Notes under the pieces: model-generated
What the model was told of the DNA's origin: nothing
Database searches by the model: none
What the model saw: the letters and a program-made list of their open reading frames with translations, nothing else
Position numbers and translations under genes: made by a program
Part shown: positions 35,883 to 45,712 of the stretch, one piece after another
Layout: every line of letters starts with the position of its first letter
Position numbering within the stretch: position 1 is the first letter of the stretch
Source: Thermoproteota archaeon
Lineage (GTDB): Archaea > Korarchaeota > Korarchaeia > Korarchaeales > Korarchaeaceae
NCBI GenBank assembly: GCA_027491395.1
Contig: JAOZFI010000017.1
Coordinates: 1 to 64,000 of the forward strand
Direction: 5' to 3'
Length of the DNA: 64,000 bases

Positions 35883-36650
35883 TCAGCCGAGGAAGGTACT
35901 AGCTGCACCTCTGGGGGACTTACCCCATACCTTTTCGACCTCCTCCACGGGCAGATCCAGCTGCTTGGCTACTAACTCCATAGAAATTTCCGGGTTCGTC
36001 CTCTTTATATCATCGACGGCGTGGATCAAGTAATCCTCATATGGAATGGCTTCCTCCCACAGCTTATCGAATCTCTCCTTGAAGATCTTCGCCAGACTCT
36101 CCGACTCCACCTTTATACCAGTTCTCGTGGGCTGTTCCACCCCTATCTTCTCCGGGAATCCCATGACCACGACTCTGTCGTCAACCACCATATGCCTGAG
36201 ATCGTACACTACGAGTCCTCCGTGGTACCTCACCTCGGCCCCGGCCTTCGAATACCTGTAGCCCACGTAGAGCTTCTCCCTTCCCTTGGGCATCATGTAC
36301 CTTATTTTCACACCCCTCGATGCGGCCGCTTCTATCTCCTTGACGATCTTGTCGAAGAATTCAGTAGAGTCCTTGGGCTTAGCGCCCGTCACAGACCCGA
36401 AGATCTCCTTAGTAGCTCCTCTCATGGCCTCCAGCACCGCGTTAAAGTACTGGGTTCTAGTGAGCATCTTGGTCACCTCCATGAGGTGCTCCACGAGCCT
36501 CTTCCTACCTTCGAGTTCGTGTCTGCTGAGGTAGAGCAGGATTATAGTGGCTATTAGCAGGGTGAGCTCCACTATCAGAAGAGCTAAGGCCACTAAGTCC
36601 TCCATATGGGGTCCCTCATATCTCATCCGCGCCGCCAGCCGGCGCCACAT
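35883..36650 (-). CDS. Membrane-anchored protein with TrmB/PLD-like domain
   Basis: N-terminal TM; AMRGATKEIFGSVTG...RGVKIRYMMPKG...VVYDLRHMVVDDRVVVMGFPE. Confidence 0.65.
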   Translation of the reverse strand: MWRRLAARMRYEGPHMEDLVALALLIVELTLLIATIILLYLSRHELEGRKRLVEHLMEVTKMLTRTQYFNAVLEAMRGATKEIFGSVTGAKPKDSTEFFDKIVKEIEAAASRGVKIRYMMPKGREKLYVGYRYSKAGAEVRYHGGLVVYDLRHMVVDDRVVVMGFPEKIGVEQPTRTGIKVESESLAKIFKERFDKLWEEAIPYEDYLIHAVDDIKRTNPEISMELVAKQLDLPVEEVEKVWGKSPRGAASTFLG

Positions 36651-37515
36651 TCATCACCGTTGCTGGTATACCTAGCCCTTTATAAGCCCGCCTCACCTCT
36701 TCGACAATTCGGTCGCACTCCTCGCATAGGAACAGCATGCTCGGTCCGGCTCCGCTGATGGACACACCTAGGGCCCCAGATTTCATAGCTATATCCTTAA
36801 CTTCCCTATATCCCGGGATGAGCTTGGATCGGGACTCGTCTATTAAGGAGTAGGACATCCCCTCGCCTGCTAATCTCAAATCGCCTGTAGCAAGTCCGAG
36901 CAGCAGGGAGGCCAAGTGGGAGTAGTGCCTGATCATCTCTTCAATATTCACTCTTCTTGGGACGAGGGACCTCATTTTCTCAGTCTTCCTCTCGGGAATA
37001 GGTGTCCAAGGAACGGATAAGACGAACCTAACATCAGGATCTAGCTTCACGATCCTCCTTCCTATGACGACCAATCCTCCGAACAAAGAGGGGGCGACGT
37101 TATCTGGGTGAGGAGAACCCGATGCCTCTCTCTCCCCTTCAGCCGCTGCTCTCACGAGATCCTCTTCCGATAGCACACCACCCAGCTCCAAGTCCACTGC
37201 CCTCACTGCTGCGGCCGAGGACGCGCCACTGCTTCCTAGACCCCTGCCTGGCGGAACTCCCTTCCAAAGCTTTATCCTAGCGGTTAAATGCTGCTCCGAA
37301 GCTTTCAATGCGGCTCTCGCGGCAGCGGCGGCACTGTTTCTTCTTCCGAGGGGTACGGACTTCGCATAGGGGCCCTTAACCTCAGTGACTACAGCGTCCG
37401 GGCCACCGCTAACAAGCTCGACCTCGACCGTGTCGGAGAACGCATTAATCGCTATCCCCATTATGTCATAACCGGGCCCCAAGTTGGCACTAGTGCTCCA
37501 GGCTCTGACCCTCAT
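36616..37515 (-). CDS. thrB: Homoserine kinase
   Basis: WSTSANLGPGYDIMGIA, GVPPGRGLGSSGASSAAAVRAV. Confidence 0.95.
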   Translation of the reverse strand: MRVRAWSTSANLGPGYDIMGIAINAFSDTVEVELVSGGPDAVVTEVKGPYAKSVPLGRRNSAAAAARAALKASEQHLTARIKLWKGVPPGRGLGSSGASSAAAVRAVDLELGGVLSEEDLVRAAAEGEREASGSPHPDNVAPSLFGGLVVIGRRIVKLDPDVRFVLSVPWTPIPERKTEKMRSLVPRRVNIEEMIRHYSHLASLLLGLATGDLRLAGEGMSYSLIDESRSKLIPGYREVKDIAMKSGALGVSISGAGPSMLFLCEECDRIVEEVRRAYKGLGIPATVMNVAPAGGADEI

Positions 37516-38693
37516 AGGGCTAGCCTCCTTATCTTATTCACGGCCTCATCAATGCTGGAAGCCCTCACCGGCTCGGGGAATGGAAAGGCATCCGGATCCT
37601 TCAGGGCGTGGCCGGTGGTCACAAGCACAACCCTGTCGTCTGGGAAGATCTCCCTTCCCAGTAACTTCAAGTAACCCGCATACGATGCGGCCGAAGCTGG
37701 TTCTACCCCTACGCCCATCTTCCCTAGCTTCCTCTGAGCCTCCAGAATCTCTTCATCTGTCACGATCTCGACGACGCCTCTGCTCTCCCTGAGGGCCTTG
37801 AAGGCCTTCGGCCAATTCACGGGCCTCCCTATTCTTATCGCGGTGGCCACGGTCTCGGGATTATCAGTAAAGATAGGCTCGCTCAGCCCCTCTTTGAGAG
37901 CTCTAGCTATTGGAGAGGCACCCGCTGCCTGTATGCCCGCCAACCTAGGCACCTTATCGATCAGACCAAGCTCCCTCATCTCTTTGAATCCCTTCCATAT
38001 CGCTGAAATGTTGCCAGCGTTTCCCACGGGCAGCACGACCCAGTCCGGCACGCCTATCTCATCGGCTATCTCGAAGGCGAGGGTCTTCTGACCCTCCAAC
38101 CTCCAGGGATTGATTGAATTGAGGGGATAAAGCCCGCTCTCCCTCCCAGATACTTTCATCACCACATCCAATGCGGCATCGAAGGGACCGTCTATCTCCA
38201 CGATGGTGGCACCGTGAAGCACCGCCTGAGCCAGCTTCCCCTTGGCTACCTTTTCCCTCGGCAGTACGACGAAGCTCCTCATGCCCGCTCTGGAGGCGTA
38301 AGCAGCGACGGAGGCAGAGGTGTTACCAGTGGATGCGCATATGACGCTCTTCACACCGGCTTCCTTGGCCAAGGACACTGCTACAGTCATTCCCCTATCT
38401 TTGAAGGATCCTGTTGGGTTGCTCCCCTCGAATTTCACCCAGAGTCCCTCGCCTATCTTTATGAGGGGGGTACCTCCCTCACCCATTGTTATGGGCCTCA
38501 CTCTGGGTAGAAGCTCCTTATACCTCCATACCCCGAACCTCCTCGTCCTGAAAAGAGCCCAAGATACGCCGAGGGGTTTCCTCCTGAAGACGGGCTCCAG
38601 CAGGCCTCCGCAGTGAGGGCAAACTATGGTCCAAGGGTCGGCTCTGTAGGTCCTGCCGCATTTGATGCAGCGAAGCTCGTATTCCCCGAGCAT
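37512..38693 (-). CDS. thrC: Threonine synthase
   Basis: Zinc-ribbon N-terminus CIKCGRTYRADPWTIVCPHCGG, FEGSNPTGSFKDRGMTVAVS. ATG at 38693 fits better than the ORF extension to 38792. Confidence 0.94.
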   Translation of the reverse strand: MLGEYELRCIKCGRTYRADPWTIVCPHCGGLLEPVFRRKPLGVSWALFRTRRFGVWRYKELLPRVRPITMGEGGTPLIKIGEGLWVKFEGSNPTGSFKDRGMTVAVSLAKEAGVKSVICASTGNTSASVAAYASRAGMRSFVVLPREKVAKGKLAQAVLHGATIVEIDGPFDAALDVVMKVSGRESGLYPLNSINPWRLEGQKTLAFEIADEIGVPDWVVLPVGNAGNISAIWKGFKEMRELGLIDKVPRLAGIQAAGASPIARALKEGLSEPIFTDNPETVATAIRIGRPVNWPKAFKALRESRGVVEIVTDEEILEAQRKLGKMGVGVEPASAASYAGYLKLLGREIFPDDRVVLVTTGHALKDPDAFPFPEPVRASSIDEAVNKIRRLAL

Positions 38694-38752
38694 CTCGGCT
38701 TTCTTCGACACACAGTTATAACTTCTCCCCTCGGTGGAAACTGGGTGGGTGT

Positions 38753-40057
38753 TTGGATCCGGAGGATGCTTACAGGAGAGTCCTATCCTCAATTGAGGAG
38801 CACCATAGGTGGTTCGACTCGTCTCTACCCATGATAGCCAGCGAGAATGTCGCTAGTCCTGCAGTTAGGAGGGCGATGACCAGCGATTTCGGTCACAGGT
38901 ACGCCGAGGGATGGGTGGGGGAGAGAGTCTACGCCGGGACAAAGTACATCGACTATGTCGAATCGCTTGCGATGGAGCTCATAAAGAAGCTGTACGGGGT
39001 GAAGTTCGCAGATGTACGTCCAATAAGCGGGGTAGTTGCTAACCTATCCGTATATACGGCCCTCACACAGCCAGGAGACGTCGTGATGGCGCTGCCCATA
39101 ACCAAGGGAGGGCACATCAGCATGGGACCCCTGAAGGGGTCCAAGGGACAGTTCATAGGGGGAACAGCAGGGGCCGTCAGGGGCTTGGATGTGAAGTACA
39201 TAGCCTTCGACGACGAGAACATGAACATAGATGTCGATAGAACCATCAACAGGATGGAAAAGTACAAGCCCAAACTGATAATGATGGGAGGCAGCGTGAT
39301 ACTCTTCCCTCAACCGGTGAAAGAGCTAGTGGAGGCGGCTAAGTCCATAGGAGCTGCGGTTAACTACGATGCCGCTCATGTCGCTGGTTTAATTGCGGGA
39401 GGTAAGTTCCAGCGTCCCTTGGAGGAAGGAGCCGATGTGATGACCTTCAGCACTCACAAGACCTTCTTCGGCCCCCAGCACGGTGCGGTGATAACTAACG
39501 ACGAGGAAAAATTCGAACTGATCAAACTGGCCAACTTCCCGGGTCTCTTGAGCAACCACCATCTCCATGCGGTGGCAGCGCTGGCAATAGCGGCCGCGGA
39601 ACTGCTCGCATTTGGTAAGGAGTACGCTGAAGCTGTTGTTAAGAACGCGAAAGCCCTGGCCCAGGCGTTGCACGACGAGGGATTCAAGGTGGTCGCAGAG
39701 CACTTGGGGTTCACCGAGAGCCATCAGGTCCTACTCGATGTTGACGATCTGGGTGGGGGATACAAGTGCGAGAAGCTGCTGGAGGAGGCCAACATAATTG
39801 TGAACAGGAATCTCCTTCCTTGGGACATAAAGAGGGGAAGGGGCTTCAAGGATCCGGGCGGCCTGAGGCTGGGGGTCTCCGAACTCACCAGGCTCGGCAT
39901 GGGACCGGACGAGATGAGGGAGGTGGCGAAGTTCTACAGGGAGGTCCTTATAGACGGAAAGGATCCAAAGGAAGTCGCTAGAGAGGTTTCAGAACTCAGG
40001 AAAGATTTCAAGACCGTTAAATATACGTTCGAGGAGGGCCCAGCCTACGAATACTGA
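38753..40057 (+). CDS. glyA: Serine hydroxymethyltransferase
   Basis: LPMIASENVASPAVRRAMTSDFGHRYAEG, DVMTFSTHKTFFGPQHGAVI. Confidence 0.95.
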   Translation: MDPEDAYRRVLSSIEEHHRWFDSSLPMIASENVASPAVRRAMTSDFGHRYAEGWVGERVYAGTKYIDYVESLAMELIKKLYGVKFADVRPISGVVANLSVYTALTQPGDVVMALPITKGGHISMGPLKGSKGQFIGGTAGAVRGLDVKYIAFDDENMNIDVDRTINRMEKYKPKLIMMGGSVILFPQPVKELVEAAKSIGAAVNYDAAHVAGLIAGGKFQRPLEEGADVMTFSTHKTFFGPQHGAVITNDEEKFELIKLANFPGLLSNHHLHAVAALAIAAAELLAFGKEYAEAVVKNAKALAQALHDEGFKVVAEHLGFTESHQVLLDVDDLGGGYKCEKLLEEANIIVNRNLLPWDIKRGRGFKDPGGLRLGVSELTRLGMGPDEMREVAKFYREVLIDGKDPKEVAREVSELRKDFKTVKYTFEEGPAYEY

Positions 40058-40184
40058 TATTCGCCGCCTGATAGAGGACAGGACGAGGGGCTCGCTGGAG
40101 ATATTCGAGGAGGCCCTGATCTTACTCAATAAGTCGAGAGATCCGTGCAAAGATGCTAGAGTCCTCAGAGAAGCTCATCCAGAG

Positions 40185-40865
40185 ATGACGGCCCTGGAAT
40201 ACTTGGAGATGGCAGCGTGCTCCGGCTCTCTGTTCAAGTTAAGGGAGTTCTACGGTAGATCCAAGGAGGAATTGGCTTCTACATGCTCTAACCTCCTATC
40301 TGAGCTGGGAATCGAAGTTATAGCTACCTTAAGCAGGAGCTCCGCAGTCATAAACTGTCTGAAGAGGTCCTCCGTGAGCGAGGTGATAGTCGGGGAATCT
40401 AGACCGGGAAGAGAGGGGCTAAGGACCGCAGAAATTCTCAGAGACGCGGGGTTCAAGGTGACTCTAGTGGTTGATGCCCTCCTCCCATGGTACTCCAAGA
40501 GGAAAGGGGCCGTGGGCTTGGTTGGCGCGGACAGGGTCACCCCATCCCATCTGATAAACAAGGCTGGTACCTTGCCACTCGCAACCCTGATCAAGACGAT
40601 AGCGGTTCCCGGACTTCTCAAGCTTCACAGGGATAGTTACACCATAGAGAGGAGGGATCCAAGGGAAGTGGCAGTGTTGGAGGGTGTGGAAGTGGTGAAC
40701 ATCTACTTCGACGAGACACCCCTGAATTCTCTCCACAGGCTGGTGTTCGAGGAACTCGTGCTTAAACCTAAAGAGATAGGAAAGGCCTTCGAAAAATTGG
40801 AGACGGTGCTGGGAATCAGAGCAGATGGAGGATCATTAGGAAGAAACCTATCACAGCCGAGATGA
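40185..40865 (+). CDS. eIF2B alpha/R15P isomerase-like protein (N-terminus probably extends to about 40059)
   Basis: ESRPGREGLRTAEILRDAGFKVTLVVDA...VGADRV; upstream in-frame DIRRLIEDRTRGSLEIFEEALILLNKS looks coding. Confidence 0.75.
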   Translation: MTALEYLEMAACSGSLFKLREFYGRSKEELASTCSNLLSELGIEVIATLSRSSAVINCLKRSSVSEVIVGESRPGREGLRTAEILRDAGFKVTLVVDALLPWYSKRKGAVGLVGADRVTPSHLINKAGTLPLATLIKTIAVPGLLKLHRDSYTIERRDPREVAVLEGVEVVNIYFDETPLNSLHRLVFEELVLKPKEIGKAFEKLETVLGIRADGGSLGRNLSQPR

Positions 40866-41172
40866 TCCAAGCGACTATCGAGATGGCCGCAGCAGTCAAC
40901 CACCCGACCCTAAACCACACCTTCAGCACCCAGATCCAGATCACTATGATTAAGATCTTCTCTAGTATCCACAGGGGGAGCAATACGAAGATGATCCCGA
41001 GCACAAAGTCTATCACTGACCAAACGAAGGCGAGGGCCAGAGCTGATAGGAAGGACCGCTCCTTCTTCTCGGGAAGCACTATCTTCTGAGCTAACCATAG
41101 GACGACGGCACTCACAACTAGGGTCACGAGGAACCTCACGAGGGAACCGAAGATACCTGTCATCGAGATCAT
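40816..41172 (-). CDS. Small integral membrane protein
   Basis: Four hydrophobic segments in 118 aa. Confidence 0.6.
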   Translation of the reverse strand: MISMTGIFGSLVRFLVTLVVSAVVLWLAQKIVLPEKKERSFLSALALAFVWSVIDFVLGIIFVLLPLWILEKILIIVIWIWVLKVWFRVGWLTAAAISIVAWIISAVIGFFLMILHLL

Positions 41173-41217
41173 GTAACTCCCAGAATTCCTCTCTAAGGAA
41201 GTTAAAAACGGAGGCGG

Positions 41218-43845
41218 TCAGCCGACCTCACCCCTTATAATTTTCTCTATCTCACTCTGGAACCTCCTCAAAGCTGCCATCTTATCCTCCATGAATATCA
41301 GGTCACTCAGACCCTCCAGAACTATGTTGTGGGCGAAGGGCGTGGGCACATCCACCATGCCTATGTCAACGACCCTTATCCTACCGCTCTCTATGCCGCC
41401 CACCACCTCCTCAGCCCTCTCAACATCCATGTAATCCTCCAATATCTCTCTATAAGCTTCCTTAAGCAGGGGAAATCCTTCTATCTTCTCGACTATCCTG
41501 AGGAGACTCTGAGCACTTATCTGCTGCTTGTTAACGCTGATCTCATATCCCTTGTAGTTTCTGAGGACCATCAATCCCCTAGCAGCTACGTGCCTGAACC
41601 TCCTCCTGAGGAGCTCCGTCTTCGCCAGAGCCTTCTCCAGTACATCCCTGAGGTCCCGTCCCACCAAATCCTCTATCGTTGCGACAGGCTTAACTCCCCT
41701 AGGATATATAATCGCGAATCCAGTATCTTTAACCGCTATCCCCAGGTTTCTCCTCACCTTCCTCCCAGCTATATAGGCTAGGGCTCTCGAGAGGGCGTCG
41801 TTGGTCCTCCGGCCGTAGAGGGAGTGGGTCACTTGGTGTATCCTCCCCTCCTCATCTACGTAGCTCTCAACCAAGATGACCTCGTGGGACGGCATATCCT
41901 CCACGCTCACGCCGAGAGACTTCAGGTAGAGGTACTGCTGTCTCAGGTAGTTGTATATGGCGAGGGCCGCCATCCTGTTCGCATTGCTCATCCTCATTAT
42001 CATGCTAACAAGCTCCCTCTTAGTGGCCCCCTCCTCGAGCATCTTGAAGAACTCGCCCCTGAACTTCCCAATCTCCAAGGCGAGCTCGTAGCTGAGAGGA
42101 AGCATCTCCGAGAACCACGCAGGCACTGTCGGCTTCTGATCGAAGGCTGGCCTGACCTTGACCCTCAGCCCTCTCGCCGATACGAACTCATAGACCTTTC
42201 CGCCCAGCACGAACCTGTCCCCAGGCATGAGCCTCTCTAGAAAGCCCTCTTCCAAGTTCCCCACGTACCTGCCCTCCGTGGTGTACACCTTGGCGGCGAC
42301 CTCGTCGGGTATCGTCCCTATGTTGGTGGCGTAGATCACCCTAGCGTACTTCCCCCTCCTACCGAATACCCCCTCCTCCGGGTCGTACCATATCTTCCCG
42401 TACACCTTCCTGCTCTCCAGCTGGGTGTACTCCCCGGCTAGGTACCTGAGGACGGACTCGAAGTCCTCCCAGCTCAGGTCCACGTAGGGATAGGCCGACC
42501 TCACGAGATTGTAGGCGTCCTCGACCCTCCACTTGCTCTCGACGGCCATTCCCACTATATGCTGCGCCAGCACGTCGAGGGGCCTCCTAGGAATGTGCAC
42601 CCTGTCCAGCCTGCCCGCTAACGCTTCACGGAGCATGACCGCAACCTCGACAGCATCGTCTCTATCCACGACAATGAACCTGCCCTTAGAGACCTCGTGG
42701 AGCCTGTGACCAGCCCTACCGATCCTCTGCAATGCCCTAGTCACTGATTTGGGACTGCCTATCTGCACCACCAGATCTATGTAGCCTATATCGATGCCGA
42801 GCTCCAAGCTAGTGGAGCTCACTATTGCCTTGAGCTCCCCTCTCTTCAGTCTCTCCTCCACCTCGCCCCTCACATCCCTAGAGAGGGAGCTGTGGTGAGC
42901 AGCTATCTTCTCGTCTATGTCCTCCACACTATCCTTCAGGACCTTCTTCAGGTGGAAGACGACCCTCTCGGTTCCGCTCCTCGTGTTGGTGAATATGAGG
43001 GTAGTGGTATGCTCCTTTATGAGCTTGGAAATGAGCTTGTACATCCTAGCCGAGACCACTTCCGTGGATGTGTTCACCAGATCGCTCACTGGTGATAGCA
43101 GAGCTAGATCGAGGGCCTTGGCCCAGTTGGTCTCGACTATCAAGCAGTCCCTAGCCCTGCCATTCTCGTAGCCCACCAAGAACTTGGCGACCTCATCGAG
43201 GGGATTTATCGTGGCCGATAGACCTATCCTGATGAAGTTCCTGCCTACCAGCCACCTCAACCTCTCTAGAGAGAGGGAGAGATGGGTACCCCTCTTGTTC
43301 TCCACTAAGCTGTGGATCTCATCCACTATGACCCACTTAACGGTCTTCAGCTTCTCCCTGAACTTGGGAGCCGTTAGAATGATGCCCAGCGTCTCGGGAG
43401 TCGTTATGAGTATGTGAGGCGGTTTTCTAAGCTGCTTGGCTTTTTCACTGGAAGGAGTATCACCAGTCCTTACTGCATGTCTTATCTCCGGTAGATTAGG
43501 CGAAAGCTCCCTTATCTCTCTGAGAGGGACCTCTAGGTTCCTGTATATGTCGTTGTTCAGCGCCCTCAGCGGGGAAATGTATATGGCGTAAACCGAGTCC
43601 TGGAGTTCCCCCCTCTCACCCATCTCCAAGAGCTCACTTATTATGGACAGGAAGGCCGTCAGGGTCTTGCCCGTGCCCGTGGGGCTGGTGACCAAGACAT
43701 TCCTACCCTCATGGATTGGAACCACAGCGTATCTCTGTGGAGGACTTAGATCGACGAACTTGGAGTCGAACCAGAGGGCTACAGCCGGGTGGAGCACCTC
43801 CAGCACTTCCGCTTTAGTGTACTCTCTGAGGGCCCTAGCTATCAT
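41218..43845 (-). CDS. lhr: Large ATP-dependent helicase, Lhr-like
   Basis: SPTGTGKTLTAFLSII, VDEIHSLVENKRGTHLSLSLERL, QRIGRAGHRLHEVSKGRFIV; 875 aa. Confidence 0.93.
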   Translation of the reverse strand: MIARALREYTKAEVLEVLHPAVALWFDSKFVDLSPPQRYAVVPIHEGRNVLVTSPTGTGKTLTAFLSIISELLEMGERGELQDSVYAIYISPLRALNNDIYRNLEVPLREIRELSPNLPEIRHAVRTGDTPSSEKAKQLRKPPHILITTPETLGIILTAPKFREKLKTVKWVIVDEIHSLVENKRGTHLSLSLERLRWLVGRNFIRIGLSATINPLDEVAKFLVGYENGRARDCLIVETNWAKALDLALLSPVSDLVNTSTEVVSARMYKLISKLIKEHTTTLIFTNTRSGTERVVFHLKKVLKDSVEDIDEKIAAHHSSLSRDVRGEVEERLKRGELKAIVSSTSLELGIDIGYIDLVVQIGSPKSVTRALQRIGRAGHRLHEVSKGRFIVVDRDDAVEVAVMLREALAGRLDRVHIPRRPLDVLAQHIVGMAVESKWRVEDAYNLVRSAYPYVDLSWEDFESVLRYLAGEYTQLESRKVYGKIWYDPEEGVFGRRGKYARVIYATNIGTIPDEVAAKVYTTEGRYVGNLEEGFLERLMPGDRFVLGGKVYEFVSARGLRVKVRPAFDQKPTVPAWFSEMLPLSYELALEIGKFRGEFFKMLEEGATKRELVSMIMRMSNANRMAALAIYNYLRQQYLYLKSLGVSVEDMPSHEVILVESYVDEEGRIHQVTHSLYGRRTNDALSRALAYIAGRKVRRNLGIAVKDTGFAIIYPRGVKPVATIEDLVGRDLRDVLEKALAKTELLRRRFRHVAARGLMVLRNYKGYEISVNKQQISAQSLLRIVEKIEGFPLLKEAYREILEDYMDVERAEEVVGGIESGRIRVVDIGMVDVPTPFAHNIVLEGLSDLIFMEDKMAALRRFQSEIEKIIRGEVG

Positions 43846-43921
43846 GAATACCGCGCTTCATACAGGGAGGGTTTGATAACCTTGGTGGGCACCGCTTCCG
43901 ATCTTAAACGAAAATGTAGAA

Positions 43922-43951
43922 CATTAAATGGTAATGGTAAACAATTTAATG
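43922..43951. repeat. 8-bp perfect inverted repeat upstream of lhr
   Basis: CATTAAAT-GGTAATGGTAAACA-ATTTAATG. Confidence 0.5.
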
Positions 43952-44108
43952 ATACTTATTTTAGCTTCCTTAAACGACATACTAATATCGTATAATTACC
44001 TAAATTGGTAACATTGTTCCGGAAAGGCAGGCCATCGCATGGTATCGGTGAGGAAAGTTGGAGGAGTCCCCTGCAAATGACCACTTAGCGTTGCAAGCTC
44101 GATGGGAT

Positions 44109-44615
44109 CTAATCTTTCCCAACTAGCATTTCGAAGGTTCCATCGGGCCTGTGCAGGAAGAGAAGAGCTTCGGGAAAGATCTTTCTAACCTCCAACAGCG
44201 TCTCCAAATCGTCATCGTGATACTCGACCACCTCGCAGCCCAGTTTCCTAACTAAGGAGGGTTTCAGTTCCCTATCCACTTGATAGTTGTCATTGGGCCT
44301 CATGACCAGCTCGTCGAAGGGAATGCCAGCGGCCATGAGCTGGAGGATGGTATCCCTTCTGAGCCACTCGTATCTCCCTGTAATCAAAACGACCCTCAAA
44401 CCTCTCTTCTTTGCATCGTGGACCATCTCTATAGCCCTGTATAACGGTCTATCCAGTTTCAGGAGGTTGGGATCCATGAAATCCCTCCAAAACTCCTTCT
44501 GAAGTTCGAACGGCAGCTCCCTCGGAGACCTCACTCCGAATCGGCTTATGGCCACCTCGAACCTGTTCCTAGCATCGAATAACGTGTTATCTATATCGAA
44601 CACCGCGCATCTCAT
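44109..44615 (-). CDS. HAD superfamily hydrolase
   Basis: MRCAVFDIDNTLFDARNRF, VVLITGRYEW. Confidence 0.85.
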   Translation of the reverse strand: MRCAVFDIDNTLFDARNRFEVAISRFGVRSPRELPFELQKEFWRDFMDPNLLKLDRPLYRAIEMVHDAKKRGLRVVLITGRYEWLRRDTILQLMAAGIPFDELVMRPNDNYQVDRELKPSLVRKLGCEVVEYHDDDLETLLEVRKIFPEALLFLHRPDGTFEMLVGKD

Positions 44616-45370
44616 TAGAGCACCCTAGCAGCCCTCTTCACCACGCCGAGGGGACCCAGCTCCTCTACACCCACCTCCTCGTCAACAATATAAACGATGA
44701 AATTTTCCAAGTCCACCCGCCTCAATAGGGGTGAGAGCAGATCGCTACTTCCCACCTTCAGCATATCCGTTCCAGGGGCTAGGGGGGAAAGGGCAGGCAG
44801 AACCAGAACCTCAATCCCCATGTAGTTCCCCCTGAGGAACACCTTGAACTTGTGTCCTCCACCCAGATCATCCCTAACCGATATAGCCGGATGCTCATGC
44901 CCCATCACTACGAGGTTCACCCCTTCTGGGATTGCCAGCAGTTCCTTGTGCCCATGAAAGTACATCACGCCGTCCAGAATGAGGTAGGGGTCCCTTATCT
45001 CAATACCCTCCTTGAGAAGGATGGGGATCAAATAGTTGTCGTGGTTCCCTCTGACGACTTCGATCCTCACTCTCTCTTCCCTTAAAGTCCTTATCAGGTC
45101 TAGGACCTCTCTCCACTCCTGACCGAGGGCCCCTCCGAACTCGTGCTTTACGTCACCGTTGAGAACCACCACTTCAGGATCTTTCTCCCTAATGTACCCT
45201 AGGATTTCCCTCTTTATCCACGGGTACTGCTCGTAAGGGAGCTCCACCCCCCTCTCCCTCAATGCATCCTCGTAGCCCAAGTGGAGATCCGCCACTACCA
45301 GCGTGCTGTTCACCATGGCTCCGTAGGGGAACACTTCGATACTGTTCGTGAGCAGGTATTTCCTCATCAC
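44615..45370 (-). CDS. Metallophosphoesterase, SbcD/Mre11-related archaeal type
   Basis: LVVADLHLGYEDALRERGVELPY, VVLNGDVKHEFG, RGNHDNYL, VMGHEHP. Confidence 0.88.
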   Translation of the reverse strand: MMRKYLLTNSIEVFPYGAMVNSTLVVADLHLGYEDALRERGVELPYEQYPWIKREILGYIREKDPEVVVLNGDVKHEFGGALGQEWREVLDLIRTLREERVRIEVVRGNHDNYLIPILLKEGIEIRDPYLILDGVMYFHGHKELLAIPEGVNLVVMGHEHPAISVRDDLGGGHKFKVFLRGNYMGIEVLVLPALSPLAPGTDMLKVGSSDLLSPLLRRVDLENFIVYIVDEEVGVEELGPLGVVKRAARVL

Positions 45371-45712
45371 GGGATAGTCTAGGAGACTGATTAATAAGCT
45401 CTAACCGAAAATGGATTGAGACCGAACTTTCCTTCTTGTCTTGTTGGCAAGGGAAAGGCGAAACACTTTCTTGAATGGCATAGATGTAGGGTGTCACACT
45501 AGTAAATGCTGTGGAATGAAGAAGGTAGAGCGAAAACGGATTAGTAATAATATCTTAACATAGCGAAGCACAGCGAATTATGTGGAAATGTCCCTGTTTA
45601 CGATCTAACGATGTCCAATAATATGATGTTCCAAAGTATATCGATTCCATCTTTCGTCAAAAATTGAAGAATATTTAAGTATGTAGCAATTCAAATATTT
45701 TGGTAGACATCA

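Noticed and set aside
43876-44108. RNase P RNA or SRP RNA suggested by GTGAGGAAAGTT and CCGGAAAGGCAGG
   Set aside because: Too short and lacks the remaining conserved elements; retained only as an unexplained gap.
45371-45712. Possible CRISPR or mobile-element remnant in the AT-rich gap
   Set aside because: No regular repeats and no transposase or integrase similarity seen; only a weak bulged hairpin.
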